A DNA stretch of 64,000 nucleotides from Thermoplasmata archaeon (lineage in GTDB: Archaea > Thermoplasmatota > Thermoplasmata > Lutacidiplasmatales > UBA184): NCBI GenBank assembly GCA_022750195.1, contig JAKIWE010000004.1:1-64000 (forward strand), written 5' to 3'. The position numbers were made by a program, and so were the translations under genes. How positions within the stretch are numbered: the first letter of the stretch is position 1; each line of letters begins with the position of its first letter. The notes below the pieces were generated by a model. That model was not told where the DNA came from. It ran no database searches and saw nothing but the letters and a program-made list of their open reading frames with translations. Below are positions 43,238 through 52,253 of the stretch, piece after piece.

Positions 43238-45244
43238 ATGCCGTTCCTCCGCCCCACGCCGATGGCGAAGGTCGGCGTCGTCGCGCTCAAGGACGACCGG
43301 GACCGGGTCGTCACCCTCCTGCACGACCTCGGCGTCATGCAGGTCGAGCCCGTGCGCAAAGAGGTCCTCGAGCAGCTCCCGGCCGAACGCGGCAGTGAGA
43401 CCCAGAGGGTCGTCGGGGACCAGCTCGTCCGGTTCCGGGGCCTGCTGCACGCGCTCCCCAAGGTCGACCTCCCCCCCGCGCCTCAACGGTTCAAGAACCT
43501 GGACGAGCTCGTCGCGGCGTCGAAGCAGGTGACGATCGACCCCGAGGTGGGGTTCCTCAAGCGCGAGGAGGACCAGCTCGTCACGGACCGAGCGTCGACG
43601 AAGGAGACCCTCGAGCTCCTCCGAAAGTTCGCCTTCTTCACCGGCCGCCTGGATGACCTCCACGCGGCGAGCGTACTGACCTTCCTCGGCGAAGCTCCCG
43701 AGGAGCAGTACGCCACGTTGCGGCCGGAGATCGCGGGGCTCTCCGACTCGATGTTCCTCGACGCCCGGGGGGACGACAAGGTCCGTTTCATCGTCGCCGT
43801 GCGCCGGGAGCGCGCCGACGCGGTCGGCCGCCTCGCCCAGCAGCGAGGGGTCCAGCTCGTCGCCGCCCCGAACCTCACCGGGACGGTCGCCGAGGCCGTT
43901 CCGAAGCTCGAGGCGCACCTCGCGGAGGTGGACGGCAAGCTCTCCGCGATCCGTGACCGGCTCGCCGCGCTCGGCCGGCAATGGTCTCCCACCGTCGCGA
44001 CGCTCGAAGAGGCGTTCTCGATCGAGAACCGGAAGCTCGAGGTCGTGCCGAAGTTCGGCGCCGGCGCCCAGGTCTTCGCGCTCGAGGGCTGGGTGGCCGC
44101 GAAGTCGGTCCCGTCCCTCCAGCAGGCGCTCGACGCCGCCCTCGACCACCGCGTGCTGCTCTACCCCGTGCCCACGACCGAGGAGCCGCCGACGATCATG
44201 AGCAACCCGCCCGGCATCCGTTGGTACGAGTTCTTCCTGCGGTTCTACTCGCTGCCGCAAGCCACCGAATGGGACCCGACCTGGGTGTTCGCGATCGCCT
44301 TCCCGCTGTTCTTCGGCCTGATGCTCGGGGACTGGGGGTACGGCCTCGTCATCCTGCTGGTCTGTGTCTGGATGATCCGCGGCTTTCCCGGCGCCCGGCA
44401 CCTGCCGAAGTTCGGGCGGAACCTGGTCAAGACGATCATGAGCCCGCCGGCGATGCGCTCGCTCGCCTTCGCCCTCCTCCCGGGCACGCTGCTCGCCATC
44501 GGGATCGGCATCGGCACGAACCAGTTCTTCGGCTTCGCGATCCTACCGGGCGTCCCCACCCCGTTCGACAAGAACAACCTCTCGGTGACCGTGCCCCGCC
44601 TGCTGTACCTCGCCGGGTACCTGGGGCTCGGGATGGTCGTGCTCGGCTTCGTCCTCGGGGCGCTCAAGGAGTACTTCCACCACCACCGCCGCGCCGCGCT
44701 CGGCAAGGTCGGCGGGGTCATCTTCGCCTTCTCGATCGCCGCCTTCGGGCTGACGTTCCTGCACGTGGGCACGGCGATCTTCAACTTCGGCGCCCACCCG
44801 ACGGCCGCGGTGAGCCTCGCCGGGCTCGTCGGCGGGTTCGTGCTGCTGATCTTCGGCGAAGGGTTCCAGCTGGGGTTCATGTCCCTCATCGAGGTGCTGA
44901 GCCACATCCTGTCGTACACCCGGCTCGTCGGGATCCTGCTCGCGAGCGTCGTCCTGGCGCTCCTGATCAACTCGATCGCCACCGGCTGGATCGCGGGCGG
45001 CATTCCGGTGCCCGGAGTCGGCGCCGCCATCGGGCTCGTCCTTGGGATCGTGCTCATCGTTGTCGGCCAGAGCTTCAACGTCATCCTGGGCGTCTTCGAA
45101 CCCGGCATCCAGGGCGCCCGGCTGATCTTCGTCGAGCACCTATCGAAGTTCTACACCGGCAACGGCAAGGCGTTCCGGCCGCTCGCCTCTCGGCGGGTCC
45201 ACACGTTGCCGGCGACCCCGGCCCCGGCGACCGCCCCGCCCTAG
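43238..45244 (+). CDS. atpI: A-type ATP synthase membrane subunit I (subunit a)
   Basis: 668 aa. Cytosolic N-terminal half (1-320) with coiled coils (LEAHLAEVDGKLSAIRDRLAAL) and an IMSNPPGIRWYEFFLRFY link; C-terminal half with about eight transmembrane helices. The key proton-path Arg lies in HILSYTRLVGILLASVVLALL. GDWGYGLVILLVCVWMIRG is the first membrane helix region. It forms the half-channels against the c-ring. Last gene of the plus-strand half operon; its stop is 4 nt from the convergent atpC stop. Confidence 0.96.
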   Translation: MPFLRPTPMAKVGVVALKDDRDRVVTLLHDLGVMQVEPVRKEVLEQLPAERGSETQRVVGDQLVRFRGLLHALPKVDLPPAPQRFKNLDELVAASKQVTIDPEVGFLKREEDQLVTDRASTKETLELLRKFAFFTGRLDDLHAASVLTFLGEAPEEQYATLRPEIAGLSDSMFLDARGDDKVRFIVAVRRERADAVGRLAQQRGVQLVAAPNLTGTVAEAVPKLEAHLAEVDGKLSAIRDRLAALGRQWSPTVATLEEAFSIENRKLEVVPKFGAGAQVFALEGWVAAKSVPSLQQALDAALDHRVLLYPVPTTEEPPTIMSNPPGIRWYEFFLRFYSLPQATEWDPTWVFAIAFPLFFGLMLGDWGYGLVILLVCVWMIRGFPGARHLPKFGRNLVKTIMSPPAMRSLAFALLPGTLLAIGIGIGTNQFFGFAILPGVPTPFDKNNLSVTVPRLLYLAGYLGLGMVVLGFVLGALKEYFHHHRRAALGKVGGVIFAFSIAAFGLTFLHVGTAIFNFGAHPTAAVSLAGLVGGFVLLIFGEGFQLGFMSLIEVLSHILSYTRLVGILLASVVLALLINSIATGWIAGGIPVPGVGAAIGLVLGIVLIVVGQSFNVILGVFEPGIQGARLIFVEHLSKFYTGNGKAFRPLASRRVHTLPATPAPATAPP

Positions 45245-45248
45245 CCGC

Positions 45249-46325
45249 TCAGAGCCGGGGCACGACCAGCAACGGCTCGATCTTCGTCGCCGGAAGGTCG
45301 TAGACCTTGCCGTAGACGATGCGGCGCAGGTCGGCCCGCTCGAGCTCGGCGAGGAGCAGGTAGCCGAACAGGATCGCGAGGGAGAGCGGGTAGGAGCGCA
45401 GTCGCTTGAGCTCCCGGACCGCCCGTTCGCGGGTGAGCGCGATCTCAAAACCGGTCAGGGTCTTCTCCTCCCGGTAGGCGACCGTCCCCTCGGCGATCGC
45501 CGGGAACTTCGGTTCGAGCGCTTGCACCAGCTCCGGGACGGTCGCCGCTCCGAACAGGTCGGGCACCGAGGACGTGGGGATCGTCCCGCCGTCGAGGAAC
45601 CGGGACTGGACGTCGTCGACGGAGAGCTCCGCGTCCTTCCCTTTGAGGAGGATCAGGACGTTCCGGAGGTCGATCTCGCTCTGGATGAACTGACGGACCG
45701 TCCACTCATCGCCCTGGAAGTACCGCGTCGCCTCGAGCAGCTTCTGGTAGTACTCGCGCTCGAGGGCGTGGAGCAGGGGGAAGATGTCCTTCGTCCGTGA
45801 GAACTGGTCGACGAGCGGGAGGATCGTCGCGCCGTAGCCGAACCGCACGAGGGCGCTCGCCACCGCCTCCACCGTCGGTTGGGAGAGGATCTGGCGGACG
45901 TCATCGAGGCTCATCGCCCCGGCGAAGAGCCCGGCCGGCATGTCGCGGCTCGAGACCAGGAACTGCTCGGTCTCGTTGACCGGCCGACCTTGGACCTTCG
46001 AGGCGAGGATCAGCCCGACGTTCTGGATGTCCCAGCGCCGCAGGTACGCCTGGAGGATGGGCCGTCCGGCGAACGGCGCCGCCTCGAGCGCCTGGCGGTT
46101 GCGCCGAACGAACGTGCGGTTGATCGCGATCTCGAGCAGGGTGGCGCCGGAGTAGCTGGCGGCCGCCTGGACGATCTCCGGCCCGTAGGCGGTCGCCTCC
46201 AGGCTCTTGGTGACCTCGGCGAGGTCGCGCGCTCCGACGATCCCGGCGTAGAACTCCTTCGGCAGAAAGTTGACGAACGACGCCTTGAGCCGCCCGAGGG
46301 CCGCCGTATAGGGGGAGCCGGCCAC
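45249..46325 (-). CDS. atpC: A-type ATP synthase subunit C
   Basis: 358 aa. Family features: AYLRRWDIQNVGLILASKVQGR near residue 100, DIFPLLHALEREYYQKLLE in the middle and a YPLSLAILFGYLLLAELE helix near the C-terminus, followed by RRIVYGKVYDLPATKIEPLL. Subunit C links the central stalk to the c-ring. It is on the minus strand, convergent with atpI, and follows atpE in the minus half-operon with a 15-nt gap. Confidence 0.93.
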   Translation of the reverse strand: MAGSPYTAALGRLKASFVNFLPKEFYAGIVGARDLAEVTKSLEATAYGPEIVQAAASYSGATLLEIAINRTFVRRNRQALEAAPFAGRPILQAYLRRWDIQNVGLILASKVQGRPVNETEQFLVSSRDMPAGLFAGAMSLDDVRQILSQPTVEAVASALVRFGYGATILPLVDQFSRTKDIFPLLHALEREYYQKLLEATRYFQGDEWTVRQFIQSEIDLRNVLILLKGKDAELSVDDVQSRFLDGGTIPTSSVPDLFGAATVPELVQALEPKFPAIAEGTVAYREEKTLTGFEIALTRERAVRELKRLRSYPLSLAILFGYLLLAELERADLRRIVYGKVYDLPATKIEPLLVVPRL

Positions 46326-46340
46326 GGTGCCTCGTCCGCG

Positions 46341-46895
46341 CTAGGCGTCGACGATCTGGCGGATCTTGTCTTCGTTCAGACGCAGGAGCTCGTCGAACGA
46401 GAGATTGAGCCGGCGGGCACCGTCCGGGCTCTGAGCGATCAGCCCCCCGAGGATCGGGGCGGGTTCGTCGTCGAACGCCTTCCCCGCGAGGGCCTTCAGG
46501 GCCGTGGCGTCCTCCGCGCGTCCCCGGATCTTCAGCTTCGGGCCGAGACGATCGACCGCGTAGGCGTACATCCGTTGGAGGACCTGGGCGTACTCGGGAC
46601 CTTTCGTGAAGGCGGTGAGTTCGGCGCGGCTCCGCGCGAGGGCGGCGTTGGCCCGTTGCTCCTTCGCCTCGTACACCTGCTTGCGGGCACGCACCTTCGC
46701 GCCCGCGAGCCGCTGCGCCCGCTCCCGCTCGGCCTCCCGGTCGGCGAGTCGCTGGAGCTCCTGGCCGATGGCGGCCACGCGTCGATCGCGCTCTTCGTTC
46801 AGGGCGGTGCGGCTCGCCGCCGTCGCCTTCGCGATCTCCGCGAGCTGGCTCTCCCCGCGCTGACGAATCTCGTCGAGGAGCTTGTCGAGGCCCAT
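46341..46895 (-). CDS. atpE: A-type ATP synthase subunit E
   Basis: 184 aa. Residues 1-95 form a long charged coiled coil (ERDRRVAAIGQELQRLADRE). The C-terminal globular half has VLQRMYAYAVDRLGPKL, PILGGLIAQSPDGARRLNLSFDELLRL, the NLSFDELL signature of subunit E. It is the peripheral-stalk partner of H, 18 nt downstream of atpK. Confidence 0.93.
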   Translation of the reverse strand: MGLDKLLDEIRQRGESQLAEIAKATAASRTALNEERDRRVAAIGQELQRLADREAERERAQRLAGAKVRARKQVYEAKEQRANAALARSRAELTAFTKGPEYAQVLQRMYAYAVDRLGPKLKIRGRAEDATALKALAGKAFDDEPAPILGGLIAQSPDGARRLNLSFDELLRLNEDKIRQIVDA

Positions 46896-46913
46896 GGCGG
46901 CGGTGCCGGGTCC

Positions 46914-47132
46914 TTAGAGGACGTTCAGGATCAGGATGATCCCGAGCACGAAGCCGATGATCCAGAGCGTCTCGGGAATGACGAAGACGAACAGGAACTG
47001 GCCGAACTTCTCCGGCTTCTCCGCGATGATGCCCATCCCCGCCGCACCGATCCCGGACTGGGCCATCCCGGTGCCGATGAGACCTCCGGCGATCGCAATC
47101 CCTGCGGCAAGTGCCAGTGTCGGGTCCGACAT
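46914..47132 (-). CDS. atpK: A-type ATP synthase proteolipid subunit K (c-ring)
   Basis: 72 aa from ATG 47132, two transmembrane helices: LAAGIAIAGGLIGTGMAQSG with the loop EKPEKFGQ, then FVFVIPETLWIIGFVLGIIL carrying the ion-binding Glu in PET. This single-hairpin length is the c-subunit type, not a fused duplicated form. The frame is open upstream to 47282 but the added N-terminus is not hydrophobic or conserved-looking. An ATTAAATAC box near 47168-47177 serves as promoter with a leader of roughly 12 nt. First gene of K-E-C. Confidence 0.94.
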   Translation of the reverse strand: MSDPTLALAAGIAIAGGLIGTGMAQSGIGAAGMGIIAEKPEKFGQFLFVFVIPETLWIIGFVLGIILILNVL

Positions 47133-47283
47133 GCCCGTGTAACCTCGGCCCGCCGACCCGGGGTGCGTATTTAATGCTGAGTTCGGGGTCCCTGCTACCG
47201 AGCGACACGGCCCGGCCCGGCGGGGTGGTTTCCAAGGCGAAACCATCTTTAGCGCTTGAAACCTAACCGGGCCGAGGCCCACC

Positions 47284-48003
47284 GTGTCCCATCATCTCGA
47301 GCAGGTTGCCGAGCAGCTCACCCGCGACCTCGACCTGGTCCACCCGCCTGTGCAGATCTCCTACCTGGAAGCTCCCCCGAAAGGGGTCGACATGCACCCC
47401 GGAGGGGTCCCCTCGGTCTGCACCTTCTTCGCCGAAGGCGCGACGCATCCGTTCTACGCCGGCGTCAAGGCCCACGACGCCTGCGAGATCGGCGCGTTCG
47501 TCCTCGGCATGAAGCCGGAGGGCGAGCTGGGCGGCCGGTTGATGGGCACGATCGGCACGATGCAGAAGGAAGGGTACCTCAAGCCTGGCGAGGAGGCGTG
47601 GGTCCCGCACAACACCGAAGCGCCCAAGTTCGTCGCGTACGGTCCGCTCGGGACGCTCGACGTGCCCCCTACGACCGTGCTGCTGTTCGCGAAGGCCCGC
47701 TCTGCGATGCTGGCGATCGAGGCAGCGGGCGGGAACGTCCCGATGAACGGCCGGCCGATGTGCTCCATCAATCCGATCCTGAACCAGGGCGCGCCGGTCG
47801 CGATGTCGCTCGGGTGCATCGGCAGCCGCATCTACACGCAGATGGGGGACGGGGAGCTCGTGGTGGGGATCCGGGGCGACCACCTGGATGCGTTCGCGGC
47901 CTCCGTCCGTAAGATCCGCCACGCGAACGACGTGGTGGAAGGCGAAGACGCCCGGCGCAGGAGTGCCGCCGCCCACCCGTTCACGGCGAAGAATCCGCCG
48001 TAG
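47284..48003 (+). CDS. DUF169 family protein
   Basis: 239 aa, GTG start. Signature stretches are VHPPVQISYLEAPP near the start, VCTFFAEGATHPFYAGVKAHDACEIGAFVLG, with the family's Cys residues, and PTTVLLFAKARSAML. A C-terminal CSINPILNQGAPVAMSLGCIGSR also fits. DUF169 proteins have unclear function; the conserved Cys could bind a metal or cluster. It is divergent from atpK with promoter ACCATCTTTAGC near 47241-47252. The 3' end overlaps the VKOR gene by 23 nt. Confidence 0.9.
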   Translation: MSHHLEQVAEQLTRDLDLVHPPVQISYLEAPPKGVDMHPGGVPSVCTFFAEGATHPFYAGVKAHDACEIGAFVLGMKPEGELGGRLMGTIGTMQKEGYLKPGEEAWVPHNTEAPKFVAYGPLGTLDVPPTTVLLFAKARSAMLAIEAAGGNVPMNGRPMCSINPILNQGAPVAMSLGCIGSRIYTQMGDGELVVGIRGDHLDAFAASVRKIRHANDVVEGEDARRRSAAAHPFTAKNPP

Positions 48004-48466
48004 CCGACTCCGGGTGCGGGACAGGCGGGGCCGCGCGGGCCCGTCCCTCTCGGAACAACGTCCACGCGGAGACCAGCACGATCGCGTCGGCGGCGTAGCT
48101 CGAGAGACAGACCGGGCAAAGCGCACCGATCTGGGTCACCTCGATGCTCGCGAGGTACACGGAGACCAGCAGCCCGACGGCCGCCAGGCCAAGGAGCACG
48201 GTCAGCAGCCTCCGGTCCCACGAGCGGAACAGGGGGACATCGACCGCCAAGAGGGCGAGGAAACCGGCGGCTCCTAGGATCCAGTCCTGAATCCCCAGCG
48301 TCGTGGTCTTGCCGCTCGCGAGGACCTTGCTGCAGGAGAAGACCGCGCTGAACGTGCAGCTGTTCGCCGCGGCGGCGTCGACCGTCTCGTACCCCGCGTA
48401 GAAGGAGAGACCGAGACCGGCGAGCACGGCCGCCAGAATGACCTGGTGGAGCGTCTCGGCGCGCAT
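47981..48466 (-). CDS. Vitamin K epoxide reductase (VKOR) family membrane protein
   Basis: 161 aa with four or five transmembrane helices. C37 and C45 lie in NSCTFSAVFSCSKV, and the active-site pair C117-x-x-C120 in ALCPVCLSSYAADAIVL; helix one starts VILAAVLAGLGLSFY. Family members reoxidise thioredoxin-like partners using quinones. The gene is 7 nt after the DUF929 thioredoxin-like gene on the same strand, forming a two-gene extracytoplasmic disulfide system. Confidence 0.92.
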   Translation of the reverse strand: MRAETLHQVILAAVLAGLGLSFYAGYETVDAAAANSCTFSAVFSCSKVLASGKTTTLGIQDWILGAAGFLALLAVDVPLFRSWDRRLLTVLLGLAAVGLLVSVYLASIEVTQIGALCPVCLSSYAADAIVLVSAWTLFREGRARAAPPVPHPESATADSSP

Positions 48467-48472
48467 GCTACG

Positions 48473-49591
48473 TCAATGGATCTGCGTGAGGATCGTGGTG
48501 ACGTTAGGGTCCGTCGCTACGCCACTCGGCGGACTACAACCACAGGCTTTCACCATGAACGCCTCCAGCACGTACGACGGCCCGCTCACCGCGTCCCACG
48601 CCGGGCCGGACTGATTGGAGATCTGACCGAGGACCTGCGAGGTCGTCATGCCGTGGAGCGCGCTCGGCTGGACCATCGTCCCGGTATGGATGTAGATCCC
48701 GTTGACGACGTTGAACGGGATGCCGGCGCTGTAGGTGCTGACGTACGCCTGCTCGACGCAGTTCGAGATCGTCGGGTAGGTGATCGTCGTCGGGTCGGTC
48801 GCCTCCGCGACGTCCATCGCGATGTACTGGCTCTGGTAGCTGGTCCCCGCCAAGATGATCTCCGGCGTGTTCGGCCCCGCCTGGTCAGTCGGCGAGGAGT
48901 AGCCGAAGCTGTAGCCCGATAACGAACCGAACTTCTGGAGCGCGAGGTACATCGACCAGCTCGAGGCCGAGCAGTACGGGCAGGCGATCGAGCCGTAGAA
49001 GAAGAACACCGGACTTCCGCCCGAGGTCCACGCGGGGTTGTTGGCCTTCTCCCAGTTGCTCGGTTCGGCCGAGACGTTCGGCGTCAGGCTCGGGCACCCC
49101 GCGGCGACCGAGGCGAGTCCGAAGATCGCGGCGAGGGCCAGGCCGGCGACGGCGCCCATGATGACGGCGTTCCGGTAGACCGTGGTCCACTTGTCGACCG
49201 AACGAAGCAGGCCGAAGCAGAGCACGCCCAAGGCGACGATGAACAGGAAGAGCAACGTCGGGAACGCCGTGACGTAGACGCCGACGGGGGACGGGTAGAG
49301 GTAGGCGAGGAGCAACCAGACGGCGAAGAGCGGGGTGAGCAGGTAGCCGACCCGAGCGAGCGACCACTTGGGGCGCGAGGGGTCCTTCGCATCCGCGTCG
49401 CGCTCCGCCTTGCTGCCCTTGGACGGGCGCCGCTGTTGGCGGGAGCGCCGCTGGTAGTACAGCGCGCGCAACGCGCGGCCGGGCTCGCCCGCCGACTCTT
49501 CCGCGTGGAAGTCGACCTTGGGGTCGCCCGCGATACGGTCCCAGTCCCAGCCCTTCGAGCGCAACCGCTCGACGGCGTCCCAGTCCGTCAT
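48473..49591 (-). CDS. DUF929 membrane-anchored thioredoxin-like protein
   Basis: 372 aa. Residues 1-75 are cytoplasmic and charged. Two or three transmembrane helices span about 82-130 and 143-164. The outside domain has FFFYGSIACPYCSASSWSM, a C204-P-Y-C207 redox motif with the thioredoxin-fold layout; a second Cys pair lies near the C-terminus (ACGCSPP), typical of archaeal DUF929. It should act as a DsbA-like oxidant for secreted proteins such as the Cys-rich surface protein at 1-2821 (inference). Cotranscribed with VKOR. Confidence 0.92.
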   Translation of the reverse strand: MTDWDAVERLRSKGWDWDRIAGDPKVDFHAEESAGEPGRALRALYYQRRSRQQRRPSKGSKAERDADAKDPSRPKWSLARVGYLLTPLFAVWLLLAYLYPSPVGVYVTAFPTLLFLFIVALGVLCFGLLRSVDKWTTVYRNAVIMGAVAGLALAAIFGLASVAAGCPSLTPNVSAEPSNWEKANNPAWTSGGSPVFFFYGSIACPYCSASSWSMYLALQKFGSLSGYSFGYSSPTDQAGPNTPEIILAGTSYQSQYIAMDVAEATDPTTITYPTISNCVEQAYVSTYSAGIPFNVVNGIYIHTGTMVQPSALHGMTTSQVLGQISNQSGPAWDAVSGPSYVLEAFMVKACGCSPPSGVATDPNVTTILTQIH

Positions 49592-49653
49592 CCGCGTGCG
49601 GAGGAGGCCGAATGCCCCACTTATGCCTAGCCCTCAATCCCGCCGGCGGCGGC

Positions 49654-49660
49654 GTAATAC
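49654..49660 (+). promoter_or_regulatory. TATA-like box of the RNase Z-hutI operon
   Basis: GTAATAC centred 27 nt before the ATG at 49684; leaderless start inferred. Confidence 0.45.
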
Positions 49661-49683
49661 GGGGCTCGGCGTCCCGGCGACCG

Positions 49684-50586
49684 ATGCGCCTCACCTTCCT
49701 CGGGACGGCGGGGAGCTGGCCGACGAAGGAACGGTCGGCGAGCGCCATCGCGCTCGACACGGACCGGGAGGTGATCCTCCTCGACTGCGGGGAGGGGACC
49801 CAGCGCCAGCTGTTCCACTCCTCGGTCTCGTTCATGCGCGTCCGCCGGGTCTTCCTGACCCACTTCCACGGGGACCACTTCCTGGGCCTCCCCGGCCTCA
49901 TCCAGAGCATGGGGCTCAACAATCGGACCGAGCCGCTCGACATCTACGGACCGCCCGAAACGCCGGAGATGGTCGACCGGATCCTCAAGCTGGGCTACTT
50001 CACCCTGCGGTTCCCCATTCAGGTCCACGCGCTCCAAGCCGGTGCGACCGTCGAGCTCGACGGCCTCACGGTCCGGTCGGCAAAGGCCGAGCACCCGGTG
50101 CCGACGCTCGCCTACCGGCTCGATGAGCCGGCGAAACGCGGCCGTTTCGACGAGGTGAAGGCGCACGCCCTCGGTATCCACGGGCGCGACTTCTCGCGCC
50201 TCGAGGCGGGGGAGTCGGTCACGGTGGGCGAGCGCGTCGTCCGCCCCGACGACGTCCTCGGGGGACCTCGCGCCGGCCGCTCGGTCGTCTATTCCGGCGA
50301 CACCTCGCCCACGGACGAGATCCGCAAGCTCGCGCACCGGGCGACGGTGCTCATCCACGAGGCGACGACCGCTCAGGAGCTCGAGAGCGAGGCGAACGCC
50401 TGGGGCCACTCCTCGGCCCGTCAGGCCGCGGAGCTGGCGCGCGACGCGGAGGTCGCGACGCTGTTCCTCACCCATTTCTCCTCGAGGTACAAGGAGTCGG
50501 CACCGCTCGAGGTCGAAGCGCGAGGCCGCTTCCCCGGAGCGCTCGCCGCGCGGGACCTCCTCGACCACCTGATCAAGCAGCCATGA
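49684..50586 (+). CDS. rnz: Ribonuclease Z (tRNA 3'-end processing)
   Basis: 300 aa from ATG 49684; the frame is open from 49612 but the extra part is across the promoter. Zinc motif THFHGDHFLGLPG (HxHxDH) at about residues 60-72, LDCGEGTQRQL before it, YSGDTSPTDEI and the late metal ligand region IHEATTAQE...GHSSARQAAELA and LTHFSSRY. Endonucleolytic 3' processing of pre-tRNA. Ends in an ATGA overlap with hutI. Confidence 0.95.
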   Translation: MRLTFLGTAGSWPTKERSASAIALDTDREVILLDCGEGTQRQLFHSSVSFMRVRRVFLTHFHGDHFLGLPGLIQSMGLNNRTEPLDIYGPPETPEMVDRILKLGYFTLRFPIQVHALQAGATVELDGLTVRSAKAEHPVPTLAYRLDEPAKRGRFDEVKAHALGIHGRDFSRLEAGESVTVGERVVRPDDVLGGPRAGRSVVYSGDTSPTDEIRKLAHRATVLIHEATTAQELESEANAWGHSSARQAAELARDAEVATLFLTHFSSRYKESAPLEVEARGRFPGALAARDLLDHLIKQP

Positions 50587-51839
50587 TCCGGGCCGACCTC
50601 ATCGTCGACGGGATCGCCGACCTCGCCACGCTCGCCGACGGCCCCGTGCCCCGCGTTGAGGAGGCGATGAGCGAGCTCGGCCGCATCCCGGAGGCGGCGC
50701 TCGCCGCCGACGGGGGTCGGTTCGTCTTCGTGGGCACCTCACGGGAGCTCCGCCGTGAGGTCCGACTCCGTTCCGCTGGGCGCCGCGTGGACGCGCAGGG
50801 CGGGAGCGTCGTGCCGGGGTTCGTCGACGCCCACACGCACGTGCTGTTCGCCGGCAGCCGTCCCGGCGAGACGACCCAGAAGGTCCGCGGGGCGAGCTAC
50901 GCGGAGATCGCCCGGCACGGAGGCGGGCTCTTCGCGACGGTGCGCGCTACGCGCGCAGCCTCCGACGCCCTCCTCCTCGAGGAGACCGCCCGGCGGCTCC
51001 GCGGGCTCGCCGCCGGCGGCTCGACGACGGTAGAGACGAAGAGCGGCTACGCCCTGACGGCCGACGGCGAGCTACGGCTGCTGCGCCTGCTCGCCCGCCT
51101 GCGTCGCCGCTCGGGCCTTAACCTGGTGCCGACCTTCCTCGGCGCGCATGCGGTCCCGCCCGAGTACGCCGACCGAGCCGACGACTACGTCGAGCTGGTC
51201 GTCCGAACGATGCTCCCCGCCGTGGCGAGCGAGGGACTCGCCCGGTTCTGCGATGTCTTCTGCGAGCCGGGGTTCTTCACGGTCGAGCAGGCCGGACGGA
51301 TCCTGCGCGCCGCGGCGGCGCTCGGGCTCCGGCCGAAGATCCACGCCGACGAGTTCGTCTTCTCCGGAGGCACTCGGCTCGCCGCCGAGGTCGGCGCGAC
51401 CTCGGCCGACCACCTCCTCGAGTCACGGCCGCGCGACTGGGCCGCCCTCGCCGCCGCCGGTGTCACGGCGGTGCTGCTGCCGGTGACCCCGTTCGCCTCG
51501 ATGGTCGCGAAACCGGGGCTCGGCCGCGCGATGGTCGACGAGGGCGTCGCCGTCGCGCTCGGCAGCGACTGTTCTCCGAACTCCTGGGTCGAGGCGATGC
51601 CGGTCGTCCTGGCGCACGCCGTCTACGGGGCCCGGCTCACGCCGGCGGAGGCGCTCACGGCAGCGACGGTGAACGCCGCGCACGCCCTCGGGGAGGACGA
51701 GCGGGCCGGGCAGATCGCCGTGGGCCGCCCGGCCGATCTGGCGCTGTTCGACCTCCCGTCGGTCGAGGAGCTCGGCTACCGGATCGACCCGGTTCCGACG
51801 CTGATTTTACGTCAGGGAAAACCGGTTCCTTCGAGGTGA
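50583..51839 (+). CDS. hutI: Imidazolonepropionase
   Basis: 418 aa. Amidohydrolase motifs: PGFVDAHTHVLFAGSRPGE (HxH), STTVETKSGYAL, FLGAHAVPPEY, KIHADEFVFSGG, and the fourth ligand ALGSDCSPNSWVEAMP. Converts imidazolone-5-propionate to formiminoglutamate in histidine degradation. The start overlaps the RNase Z stop, so both are cotranscribed. No other hut gene is in the window; the pathway would need distant genes. Confidence 0.95.
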   Translation: MIRADLIVDGIADLATLADGPVPRVEEAMSELGRIPEAALAADGGRFVFVGTSRELRREVRLRSAGRRVDAQGGSVVPGFVDAHTHVLFAGSRPGETTQKVRGASYAEIARHGGGLFATVRATRAASDALLLEETARRLRGLAAGGSTTVETKSGYALTADGELRLLRLLARLRRRSGLNLVPTFLGAHAVPPEYADRADDYVELVVRTMLPAVASEGLARFCDVFCEPGFFTVEQAGRILRAAAALGLRPKIHADEFVFSGGTRLAAEVGATSADHLLESRPRDWAALAAAGVTAVLLPVTPFASMVAKPGLGRAMVDEGVAVALGSDCSPNSWVEAMPVVLAHAVYGARLTPAEALTAATVNAAHALGEDERAGQIAVGRPADLALFDLPSVEELGYRIDPVPTLILRQGKPVPSR

Positions 51840-51895
51840 ATGAAGCCTCACCTTCAAATAGGAGGGCTTTCCTTCTCGCCGGTGAGGCCCCCAAA

Positions 51896-52111
51896 ATGGC
51901 GGAGCGAGTCGGAAAGGAGCAGATCACGCGCGAGAAGGGCTACCTGTACTACCTCGGGAAGGACGGGTACCTGTGGAAGACGCCGACCAAGCTGAACAAG
52001 AGCGGAAAGAAGGGTCGCGTCGGGACCGAGAAGGTCAACCGCGCGGACGGCTTCATGTACTTCCTCGACAAGAAGGGGTACATTGCCCGCGCGAAGATGA
52101 AGAACGCCTGA
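51896..52111 (+). CDS. Small basic protein with internal duplication (GYLYYL/GFMYFL repeats)
   Basis: 71 aa from ATG 51896. Two related halves: TREKGYLYYLGKDGYLWKTP and NRADGFMYFLDKKGYIARAK, each R-x-x-G-[YF]-x-Y-[YF]-L-x-K-x-G-Y, so it is an internal repeat of about 25 residues. The linker is Lys/Gly-rich (KLNKSGKKGR). Composition is strongly basic. Promoter-like TTCAAATA at 51853-51860 and a GGAGGG stretch in a 40-nt AT-richer leader suggest good expression. I do not recognise a characterised family; nucleic acid binding or chromatin role is a guess. Confidence 0.8.
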   Translation: MAERVGKEQITREKGYLYYLGKDGYLWKTPTKLNKSGKKGRVGTEKVNRADGFMYFLDKKGYIARAKMKNA

Positions 52112-52253
52112 AGGGCGCTCTCCACTTCGTCCGCGAAACCCCTCGAAGTTCGAGGAGTTCCAACCGTTTCCTCCTTCTCCATTTTTCAGCGTTCAGGAGA
52201 CGCGCTCGAGCTATCCCTCGGGAGCGGTTCGGCGGGAGCTGGGGGTCGGTCGC

